From: an uncultured Alphaproteobacteria bacterium | GTDB taxonomy: Bacteria > Pseudomonadota > Alphaproteobacteria > Rs-D84 | Assembly (NCBI GenBank): GCA_905236005.1 | Contig: CAJONJ010000032.1 | Location: 1-44,489 of the forward strand | DNA: 44,489 nucleotides | Reading direction: 5' to 3' | Position numbers and translations under genes: made by a program | Part shown: one piece after another, positions 9,340-17,454 of the stretch | Position numbering within the stretch: position 1 is the first letter of the stretch | Layout: the number at the start of each line of letters is the position of its first letter | Notes under the pieces: model-generated | What the model was told of the DNA's origin: nothing | Databases searched by the model: none | What the model saw: only the letters and a program-made list of their open reading frames with translations

Positions 9340-11793
9340 ATGAGAAAAATATTTAGTGTTATGTTCGGGGTGTTGTCAGTATGGGGAATGACAGGTGATG
9401 CTGTTGCTGCGGTCAAGGTAACTAAGAAGCAGTCTGCATTACAATTTGGGACAAAAGTCAGAACCAGAGTGGAAGCCTCAGGTGTATATGATCAGGCTTG
9501 CTATGATAAATATTACAGCTGTATGGATCAATTTTGTATTTCTGATAATGATTTAGGTGGTTCTTGTGCATGCAGTGATGATATTAAAAAATACGAACAG
9601 GCTTTGGATGATGTTAAAAAAATGGTTGCAGAAGCAGAACGTATTAGTTTAGAAGAAGTTGAAAAAGTTAAAGCTGGTGCCAATGCAGATATTATTTTCA
9701 AAGGAACTAGAAAATACGATGAAAATAATAATGTTGTAGAAAATAAAGCAACAAAGAACAAAGAAGAAATTAAGAAAAATTTGTGGTCTTCATTTTATGG
9801 TGATGAAGAAGATGATGAAGATTCTGTATCAGATATTTCTTCTTTAACAGGTGAAGAATTATATGATGCTGCTAATGATTTGTGTATTAAACAAATAGGA
9901 TCCGAATGTTCCAAAGATATCAATTTGTTGAGTCAGATTTATTCCAGACAAATTGTGTCTGATTGCAAAGGGTTGGCAAACAGTATTGAACAAAAAAGAC
10001 AAGAAGCTAAATCACAATTGATTCAGGCAAATGCCAGTGTGCGTGCAGCATTAAAAGAAAGTTTGGAAGAATCTAATAAATATGATCGTGGAACATGTAT
10101 GGTAGAATACAGAAATTGTATGCGTGGTGAAGATGCGTGTGGTTCAGATTGGGAACAGTGTGTGTTTACAATTGCAGATGAAAATATGCAGAATAATGAA
10201 GCAAAAAGCACAGCTAGAACAAAAGTTGAAACCACCGTTACTTATGACATAACCCCGTCTACGATGGAAAGATTAGAAGCAAAACGTTTTATTTGTGAAA
10301 AGGTTTTGGATAAATGTGTGGCTGTGCGTAATTATGTTTGGAATGATTTTCTGCGTGATATTGCACCAACAATAAAAACTGCAGAAAATAATATAGAAGC
10401 AAAGAAAAGACAATCTTGTTTAAAAGATATTTCTGATTGTATACAGAAAGCATGTAAAGATGATATTGCTGGCAAAGGTACTGCAACAATGGATGCCTGT
10501 TTGGCCAGACCTGATATGGCACGTTCTTTCTGTAAAATTCAGATAGATCCATGTGAACGTATGGAACCACAAATATTTACTTATGTTAAAGATAAATTGG
10601 ATGCAATGCGTGTTGATGCATGTACAAAAGAAGTAAAAGATTGTTACACAGCAGAAGATAGATGTGGACCTGATTTTGTAAATTGTATCGGTATGGATTA
10701 TAACTATATCCATGATATTTGCCCAATTGAAAGTTTGGTAGTTTGCAAAAAAGCTGACCCGAATTTTGAAATGAAAGATTTAGATTCTAAATTGATGGGG
10801 CTGTTTTTGAATATTGATAACAGTTTATTATCTGAATGTGAAAGTTTGGCTGAAAAGAAGATGTTAGAAATTTGTGGTTCAACTACTGATTGTAATGCAT
10901 TGGCGGCGGATGAAACTATGGGGACAGGGTCTGTCAGAATGCAGAAAAGCGGTGAAATTTATCGTATTACAGGTATGATTTCATTTGGTAATATTAAAAT
11001 TGCTGGTTTGAATGACAAAAAAGGTTATGCACCTGGTGAATTGATAGTGTCAGATTATATCAAAGAATTAAAGAACAATGAATATGATATACCGGGTAAA
11101 GATGCTATTATTGATACTATTGAACAGGAATTAAAAAACATAGCAGGTACAATAAACAGAACTATATCTTTGATTGAATCTGACCAAAGAATTCAATATT
11201 GTATCAATGGTCGTGATTTAAGCCAGATACAAGGCGGTAAACGTGGTAAAAAAATGACTGCTGCGCGATTCCCGAATTTGTTATATCAATACAGAACTAT
11301 GATTGGATTGGCTGCTTTGCGTCAAGCACAGGATAATTACAATAAAAAGCTAGAAGAAAAAATAGCGGAAGCTTCCAAGGATGCGTCTATTGATGTGGCA
11401 CAATATTTATGTCAAAAACTGGCGGATGTTGGTAAAGGTTTTTCAAGCAGTAAAACACCGCCACAACAAAGTACTTTGACACCGCCGTATGCGATATACT
11501 ATGAAGTAGCACGTGGTGTAACTGATGCTGAATTGAAGGCTGTTAGTGGTTCGTCTACTATGAATTCTAATGATGAATTAAAAAGTGGTAACGGTTCTGG
11601 AACTGTGACGGAACGTATAGCGACATTTGATAGGGGCAGCAGAACTTGCAAGATTTGCACGACTGTTACAAAACAAGAATGTGATAAAAGTTGGTCTGCA
11701 ACAGTGTCTCCGTTCAGTGACAGTGGGATAAAGAAAACAGATAAATGTAAAGTTAATGTGGAATCTCAACAGTGTGAAGAATCAGCAATGTAA
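9340..11793 (+). CDS. Large exported cysteine-rich protein, paralogue C
   Basis: Signal peptide MRKIFSVMFGVLSVWGMTGDAVAA; module CYDKYYSCMDQFCISDNDLGGSCACS; 36 Cys counted by eye, largely collinear with paralogue B; RBS AAGGAAAA. Confidence 0.85.
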   Translation: MRKIFSVMFGVLSVWGMTGDAVAAVKVTKKQSALQFGTKVRTRVEASGVYDQACYDKYYSCMDQFCISDNDLGGSCACSDDIKKYEQALDDVKKMVAEAERISLEEVEKVKAGANADIIFKGTRKYDENNNVVENKATKNKEEIKKNLWSSFYGDEEDDEDSVSDISSLTGEELYDAANDLCIKQIGSECSKDINLLSQIYSRQIVSDCKGLANSIEQKRQEAKSQLIQANASVRAALKESLEESNKYDRGTCMVEYRNCMRGEDACGSDWEQCVFTIADENMQNNEAKSTARTKVETTVTYDITPSTMERLEAKRFICEKVLDKCVAVRNYVWNDFLRDIAPTIKTAENNIEAKKRQSCLKDISDCIQKACKDDIAGKGTATMDACLARPDMARSFCKIQIDPCERMEPQIFTYVKDKLDAMRVDACTKEVKDCYTAEDRCGPDFVNCIGMDYNYIHDICPIESLVVCKKADPNFEMKDLDSKLMGLFLNIDNSLLSECESLAEKKMLEICGSTTDCNALAADETMGTGSVRMQKSGEIYRITGMISFGNIKIAGLNDKKGYAPGELIVSDYIKELKNNEYDIPGKDAIIDTIEQELKNIAGTINRTISLIESDQRIQYCINGRDLSQIQGGKRGKKMTAARFPNLLYQYRTMIGLAALRQAQDNYNKKLEEKIAEASKDASIDVAQYLCQKLADVGKGFSSSKTPPQQSTLTPPYAIYYEVARGVTDAELKAVSGSSTMNSNDELKSGNGSGTVTERIATFDRGSRTCKICTTVTKQECDKSWSATVSPFSDSGIKKTDKCKVNVESQQCEESAM

Positions 11794-11797
11794 GAAT

Positions 11798-11823
11798 AAA
11801 AACCGCCGTATACGGCGGTTTTT
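11798..11823. terminator. Intrinsic terminator (perfect palindrome)
   Basis: AAAAACCGCCGTA|TACGGCGGTTTTT directly after the stop of paralogue C. Confidence 0.85.
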
Positions 11824-11948
11824 CTGGCTTTTGGCAAATCGTTCCTAGATATTTTTATGTGTTTGTTTGGTATAATGTTAATGTGTAAAAGCACAAAATC
11901 ACTTTTGCTAAAAAAGCTATGGGTGATAAACCAAAGGAGAAACATACG

Positions 11949-12314
11949 ATGAAAAAAATATCTGTTGTAGCAGTTCTGGCTTTGGCACCAATGTTTGGTG
12001 CGTTTGCTGGTTCTGGTATAAAAAATCAAAATCATATGAATAATAATACACAAAAACAACCGACATATTGGTCTGTGATGGAAGTTGTAGAATTGCCCGA
12101 TAACAGTCCAGTTGTGATGCGTGGTCGTATCAGACAAAATATGGGCGATGAAATGTTTTTGTTTGAAGATTCTTCTGGAACAATTATGTTGGAAATTGAT
12201 GAAGAAGATTGGAATGGAAACACTGTTCGGGTTGATGATGTTGTAACAATTTATGGAACAGTTGATAAAAGTGGCAGAGTAGCAGAAATAGATGTAACAT
12301 CTGTTGAAAAATAA
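11949..12314 (+). CDS. Exported bacterial OB-fold (BOF) protein, YgiW/YdeI-like
   Basis: Signal peptide MKKISVVAVLALAPMFGAFA, then NSPVVMRGRIRQNMGDEMFLFEDSSGTIMLEIDEEDWNG...DVVTIYGTVDK, typical BOF family. RBS AAAGGAG upstream of ATG 11949. Confidence 0.85.
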   Translation: MKKISVVAVLALAPMFGAFAGSGIKNQNHMNNNTQKQPTYWSVMEVVELPDNSPVVMRGRIRQNMGDEMFLFEDSSGTIMLEIDEEDWNGNTVRVDDVVTIYGTVDKSGRVAEIDVTSVEK

Positions 12315-12319
12315 AAAAA

Positions 12320-12340
12320 TGCCCAAACTGGGCATTTTTT
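12320..12340. terminator. Intrinsic terminator
   Basis: TGCCCA-aac-TGGGCA followed by TTTTTT. Confidence 0.8.
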
Positions 12341-12382
12341 ATTCTTTTTTTAATCTGTGTTTTGTGATATAATTATCGTACT

Positions 12383-13339
12383 ATGAAGGTAAAATTATCT
12401 GTGTTTTCGTTGTTGGTAATGTTGTTGTGTGAATCTGCTTTTGCAGGTTGGCAAAACGACGGTTATTATATTCGTGATGGTTATTATGTTGATAATGGTT
12501 CACGTTTTGTTATGGGATTGCGTGGCGGTCTGTCTTTGGCCCGGGCGAAAATGCAGAATGATATTGGAACTTTGCAAACGAATTATATGGCAGACCAATA
12601 TGGTTATGTTGTTACAAAGTTTGCGTGGGAACACGATGATTCACCATCAGGTTTCTATCCAATAGGAATTGGTGATGTTGCGACTTTGCCAGTCAGGAAA
12701 GATTTTTCCAAAATGGCTTTTACCGCTGGGGTAAGTTTAGGGTTCACTTTGCCGTATCATCCAAATTGGCGACTGGAAGCTGGGTTGGATCATATCAGTG
12801 AAACTGATTACAATGAAACACCTTTTTTGGAAGGTGAAATGTTCTTTTCTAGTGGAAATACAGGTGTAGTGCAAAGCAGTGGTGTAAACAGTACTGTTAC
12901 AACAGATATTATGTCTGTAATGGCGTTTTATGATTTCTTTGATGGAAATAAAAAACAACCTGATGTGTTGATTCCGTATATTGGTTTTGGTGTTGGGTAT
13001 GCCAGTTCAAAAACTACGTTGAGATTGGCTGATATTTACGGTGATTTATCAGAAGATTCTGATTTGCAAAAATATGGAACTCTTGATGATAACGGTGTTT
13101 TGCAATTCACAGACCCATCATTAAGTACTGCACCAACATCTTCTAATATAGCATTTGTTGGTTCTTTGGGGGCATCGTATGGTATATCTGAATACACATT
13201 TTTAGATTTTAATTTTCGTATGATGTATGTGCCAAAAATTACGTGGCAATTGGTAAGTGGTTCTGCTAATCGTGATTGGTTTTCTGCCAAAGATATGATT
13301 TATACTAATTTTATGGTTGGTATAAGATTTGAATTTTAA
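12383..13339 (+). CDS. Outer-membrane beta-barrel protein (porin/OMP_b-brl-like)
   Basis: Signal peptide MKVKLSVFSLLVMLLCESAFA; alternating strand pattern; C-terminal FMVGIRFEF with terminal Phe (beta-signal). Confidence 0.75.
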   Translation: MKVKLSVFSLLVMLLCESAFAGWQNDGYYIRDGYYVDNGSRFVMGLRGGLSLARAKMQNDIGTLQTNYMADQYGYVVTKFAWEHDDSPSGFYPIGIGDVATLPVRKDFSKMAFTAGVSLGFTLPYHPNWRLEAGLDHISETDYNETPFLEGEMFFSSGNTGVVQSSGVNSTVTTDIMSVMAFYDFFDGNKKQPDVLIPYIGFGVGYASSKTTLRLADIYGDLSEDSDLQKYGTLDDNGVLQFTDPSLSTAPTSSNIAFVGSLGASYGISEYTFLDFNFRMMYVPKITWQLVSGSANRDWFSAKDMIYTNFMVGIRFEF

Positions 13340-13345
13340 TATTTG

Positions 13346-14425
13346 TTACGGTTCATTAAATAAACGGGCAGGGTCAACAGATTTATCACCACGGCGAACT
13401 TCCAGATACATCTCAGGACGATTTGCATTCATGCGACCAATTGGTTCACCTGCTAGAACTTCCTGTCCAACCAAAGCATCAATAGAACCCATATTGGTCA
13501 TAACTGTATTGTATCCGTTTTTATGCGACATAATAATAACTTTGCCAAATCCACGAAAACTGTCAGCAAATTTGACAACACCATCAGCCGGAGCCATAAC
13601 CAAAGCATCGCCATGTGTATGTATCCGCCAGCCATCTGATTTTAATCCCAGTGCGGTTTTTTCACCGTATCTGACAACCAATTTTCCATGTACAGGTGTG
13701 TTTAATTTACGTTTAGAAAAACGTGTTTCAGATGACATTTCTGATGAACCAACCCCAGCAGATAATTCTGAAATATTTTTTGCACGTGCAGATAATTTTT
13801 TCAGTTTATCTTGTAATGCGATTTGTTGATTTTTTAATTTTTCGTTTTGTGCAGAACGTGTTTTTAATAATTTATCCAAAGCATCTTTTTCAGATGAATA
13901 TTTTTTAGCACTGCGATCTAGTTTTTCTTTTTCTATTATGCGGGTGTCTCTGATTGTGTCCAGTTCTTGCATTTTTTTTGTTGCATCCATAATTTGATTA
14001 TCAAATCTGTCTGCGGCAGCAGTTAAAATCACAGAAGTTAAAACATAATCATGCATTGTTTTAGAATCAAAATTTGGATTAGATGCAATAAATAATATGC
14101 TGGCTGCGGAATCAGAAATACCGTTGTAACTTTGTGCCAATTCAGCACTGATTTTGTCACGTTGTTTGTCCAATTCTGCAATTCGTTTAGACAAAGCGGA
14201 ACGTTGTTCTTCTAGATTACTGACTTTGTCAGCGGTTTTTACCAGTTCTTTTTTTGTTTTTTCTACGTCTTTGGCTGCAGTTTGTAATTGCTGTTCCAGT
14301 TTTTTATTTTGCTGTTCTGTTTGTTTGATTTGGTTTTGAATTTGGGTTAATTCGTTGTTGGAATAGGCTGGTTTTAATAACAAGCCTAATAAAGCCCCAA
14401 TTAAAATAAATCTTTTGCTGTTCAT
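13346..14425 (-). CDS. EnvC/LdpF-type murein hydrolase activator (coiled coil + degenerate LytM domain)
   Basis: Signal peptide, long N-terminal coiled coil (QIKQTEQQNKKLEQQL...), C-terminal LytM fold with catalytic ligands replaced (RIHTHGDALVMAPADG; HKNGYNTVMTNMGSID). Confidence 0.85.
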   Translation of the reverse strand: MNSKRFILIGALLGLLLKPAYSNNELTQIQNQIKQTEQQNKKLEQQLQTAAKDVEKTKKELVKTADKVSNLEEQRSALSKRIAELDKQRDKISAELAQSYNGISDSAASILFIASNPNFDSKTMHDYVLTSVILTAAADRFDNQIMDATKKMQELDTIRDTRIIEKEKLDRSAKKYSSEKDALDKLLKTRSAQNEKLKNQQIALQDKLKKLSARAKNISELSAGVGSSEMSSETRFSKRKLNTPVHGKLVVRYGEKTALGLKSDGWRIHTHGDALVMAPADGVVKFADSFRGFGKVIIMSHKNGYNTVMTNMGSIDALVGQEVLAGEPIGRMNANRPEMYLEVRRGDKSVDPARLFNEP

Positions 14426-14536
14426 GTGGGTTATTTTATCAAAACATATTTGAATTGTAAATCATGAAAAATCGTGTTGCAGAAAATATGTTTTTCTTGT
14501 ATGCTGAATCCGATAAACAAAAGAAAGGAAACGTTT

Positions 14537-16078
14537 ATGTTAAGAAAAATAGTATTATGTTTGGCTTTAATTATGCCTGTGGCAGTGCAAGCTGCAAAGA
14601 AAAATGTTAAAGAAGAACCAATCGTCCATTTAACTGATGAACAGATATACGAAGAATTAAAAAAATTGGCTTTGGTGTTTGAAACTGCACGTGATAAATT
14701 TGTAGAAGAAGCAGATGAACGCAAAATGTTAGAAGGTGCTATGAACGGTATGTTGGCGGCATTGGATCCACATTCTTCGTATTTATCAAAGGAAGATTTT
14801 AAAGAATTTACAGATAAATCATATGGTGAATTTGGTGGTTTGGGAATTCAGATAACCAGCGACAAAGGTGCAATTCGTGTAATTTCGCCTATTGATGATA
14901 CACCTGCATCAAAGGCTGGTATTCAAGCAGGGGATTATATTACCCATATTGATGGTGAACAGGTATTTGATATGAATTTAAATCAAGCTGTTAAAAAAAT
15001 GAAGGGTAAACCAGGCAGTAAAGTTAAATTGACAATTGTTCATTCTGGTGAAGAACCAAAAGAAATAACTTTGAAACGTGCAATCATCAAAGTGAAATCT
15101 GTAAAGTTTTCTGAAAAATCAGATAATGCCGCAGTTGATGATGACAAATTGGAAAAAATTGGTTATGTGCGTATTTCTGATTTTGGTGCAACCACAACCA
15201 AAGAATTACATAATGCTTTGAAAGAATTGGAAAAGAAAAAAGTAGCTGGTTACGTTTTAGATTTGCGTAATAACCCAGGTGGATATTTAACTGCTGCGGT
15301 TAATGTATCAGATGCATTTTTAGATGGTGGTGAAATTGTATCTACACGTGGCAAAGCTAAAAATGATATAGAACGCATGTTTGCTAAACCTGGTGATATG
15401 GTAAACGGCAAACCTGTGGTGGTGTTAATAAATCATGGGTCAGCATCTGCATCAGAAATTGTTGCTGGGGCATTGCAAGATAACGGACGTGGTATTGTTA
15501 TGGGATCACAAAGTTTTGGCAAAGGCAGTGTGCAACAACAAAAACCGTTAGGTGATGGTTCTGCAATACATATAACAATTGCCAGATATTATACCCCCAG
15601 TGGTAAATCTATTCAAAACGAAGGTATCACACCAGATGTAGAAGTTTTGCAAAGTAAAATTGAAACATTAGAAAAGAAAGAATCTTTGTTTACAGAAGCA
15701 ACATTTAACAATTCTTTGAAAAATGATGCATCAAAAAAGAAAGATAAAAATGATAAAAAAGATGCAAAAAAATCTGATAAATCAGATGATGAAGACGAAT
15801 ATTTTACAAATTTAACAGATGAAGAAAAAGATGCACGTGATTATCAGTTGCAGCGTGCTTTGGATATGGTTCGTGCTTTGTCAAAAGTCGGTAAAAAGAA
15901 TTTGGAAAAAGTTGAAAGCAAAGATGATAAAAAATCAGAAACAAAAAAATCTGATGACAAAAATGATTCTGCAAAGGAAGTAAAGAAAGACGATAAAAAA
16001 TCAGATGTCAAAAAAGACGATAAAAAGGCTGATGATAAAAAATCGTCTGATACCAAGAAAGATACTAAAAAGAAATAA
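14537..16078 (+). CDS. ctpA: S41 family C-terminal processing peptidase with PDZ domain and Lys/Asp-rich tail
   Basis: YEELKKLALVFE..., PDZ GGLGIQITSDKGAIRVISPIDDTPASKAGIQAGDYI, catalytic GSASASEIVAGALQDNGRGIVMGSQSFGKGSVQ. ATG 14537 with signal peptide MLRKIVLCLALIMPVAVQA. Confidence 0.93.
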   Translation: MLRKIVLCLALIMPVAVQAAKKNVKEEPIVHLTDEQIYEELKKLALVFETARDKFVEEADERKMLEGAMNGMLAALDPHSSYLSKEDFKEFTDKSYGEFGGLGIQITSDKGAIRVISPIDDTPASKAGIQAGDYITHIDGEQVFDMNLNQAVKKMKGKPGSKVKLTIVHSGEEPKEITLKRAIIKVKSVKFSEKSDNAAVDDDKLEKIGYVRISDFGATTTKELHNALKELEKKKVAGYVLDLRNNPGGYLTAAVNVSDAFLDGGEIVSTRGKAKNDIERMFAKPGDMVNGKPVVVLINHGSASASEIVAGALQDNGRGIVMGSQSFGKGSVQQQKPLGDGSAIHITIARYYTPSGKSIQNEGITPDVEVLQSKIETLEKKESLFTEATFNNSLKNDASKKKDKNDKKDAKKSDKSDDEDEYFTNLTDEEKDARDYQLQRALDMVRALSKVGKKNLEKVESKDDKKSETKKSDDKNDSAKEVKKDDKKSDVKKDDKKADDKKSSDTKKDTKKK

Positions 16079-16080
16079 AA

Positions 16081-16104
16081 AAACACCCAATCGGGTGTTT
16101 TTTT
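16081..16104. terminator. Intrinsic terminator
   Basis: AAACACCC-aatc-GGGTGTTTTTTT after ctpA. Confidence 0.85.
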
Positions 16105-16182
16105 ATAATACTTTGTTTCATAATAAATAGCATTTTATATGACAAGAAATAAAAACTCTTCGCTGTGGTTGAGTGGTTGGGT

Positions 16183-16207
16183 AAAATATATTTGACAAAT
16201 ATATTTT
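16183..16207. promoter_or_regulatory. Perfect 11-bp-arm inverted repeat containing a TTGACA -35 element
   Basis: AAAATATATTT-GAC-AAATATATTTT; TTGACA at 16192-16197 and a TATAGC -10 candidate at 16215-16220 (17-bp spacer). Confidence 0.6.
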
Positions 16208-16284
16208 GTTGTGTTATAGCTGTCCGTAACACTATGCAGAAAAAGTGAATTTGAAAGTTAATGTTAACCAAAGGTATTCAAATA

Positions 16285-17304
16285 ATGAAAACAGTTAAAC
16301 CAGAACCAATTAATTTAAATAAATTTAAAAGAGCTTTTTTGGTCCATACTACCCCAGCCCTCTTTAAAGAGACTATATTTCATGGCAAATCTTTGTTTGA
16401 TTTGTTGTTTCGCGATTCATGGTTTAGTGTTGGTGAAAAACAACGAAATCAGTGGTTGAATCAATTGTTGCAAATAGAAGGAAAATATTTAGGAATATCC
16501 AAAAAAGTAATGAACATGGTTATAAGACCATTGGTTTTGGCAAAATTGAATCCATGGGATAAACAAAGTGAAGATATATTATCTTGGGCGCGTGGGGCAA
16601 TAACTGCTAAGGTGGATGATATGCAGTTTATAAACCAATTACCAGACGGAATAGCAAAGATTATATGGTTCACAAAATTCAAAAAGGCTAATTTTTCAGA
16701 CATTAAAGAAGCTTGGCCTGTGTATAAAAAGCTTATGTTAAAAAATCAATGTCTTTTTTACCAGTTTTGTGGCAAATATGAATTTTGTGATGATGACAAA
16801 GATGATTTGTTGTTTTATTGGAGTATGATTAAGCCATATTTAAAAAGACATTTAGAAAAAGATGGAATTTTTTCGCCAGATGGAATCAAATATATGGAAT
16901 TGACTGTGCGCGGTGCACGTAATATGAGCGAATTCATAGAAATTTTAATGGGCTTTTATAAAGAAAAAGACAACCTCGATTTCTATGACACTGGAAAAAA
17001 GATAGAGTTGGTAGACCCAATACGGGACCAGTATCTTGGTAAAGGTACGTTATGTCGGACTAGACTTTTTAGATTTGGGAATAATTATTTTATGGTAAAA
17101 GTAACCAAAAATATTATCAAATTTGTTGATGATAAACTTGAAGGTTTGCTTGTTATGGAATTAAAAGATGTATTGAAAAAGTTACGTGAAAAAGACAAAG
17201 ATCTTAAAAGACAAGCCGAAGAAAATAGGTCAAATATGTCCAAAGTAAAGGAACAAATAGCAAAAGTAACAGAAATGCTAAAATCCACAAGCTTAGGTAA
17301 ATAA
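16285..17304 (+). CDS. Hypothetical protein with C-terminal coiled coil; no family recognised
   Basis: Long ORF between two terminators; C-terminal DVLKKLREKDKDLKRQAEENRSNMSKVKEQIAKV coiled coil. Start at 16285 or 16261. Confidence 0.75.
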   Translation: MKTVKPEPINLNKFKRAFLVHTTPALFKETIFHGKSLFDLLFRDSWFSVGEKQRNQWLNQLLQIEGKYLGISKKVMNMVIRPLVLAKLNPWDKQSEDILSWARGAITAKVDDMQFINQLPDGIAKIIWFTKFKKANFSDIKEAWPVYKKLMLKNQCLFYQFCGKYEFCDDDKDDLLFYWSMIKPYLKRHLEKDGIFSPDGIKYMELTVRGARNMSEFIEILMGFYKEKDNLDFYDTGKKIELVDPIRDQYLGKGTLCRTRLFRFGNNYFMVKVTKNIIKFVDDKLEGLLVMELKDVLKKLREKDKDLKRQAEENRSNMSKVKEQIAKVTEMLKSTSLGK

Positions 17305-17334
17305 AAAACACCGCCAAACCAGGCGGTGTTTTTT
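17304..17334. terminator. Intrinsic terminator
   Basis: AAAAACACCGCC-aaacca-GGCGGTGTTTTTTT. Confidence 0.85.
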
Positions 17335-17454
17335 TAATCTGTTATATTATTTTGTCAAGGTATTTTTTTGATAATAAATCTTGCCTTGGGGCGCTGAAAG
17401 CTGTAATATTGGTGTCTGATAAAGATATTATAATCAAAGGCAAGGTTTTTTGAT

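Noticed and set aside
15844-16086. Antisense Phe/Ser-rich ORF opposite ctpA tail
   Set aside because: Mirror translation of the Lys/Asp-rich low-complexity tail.
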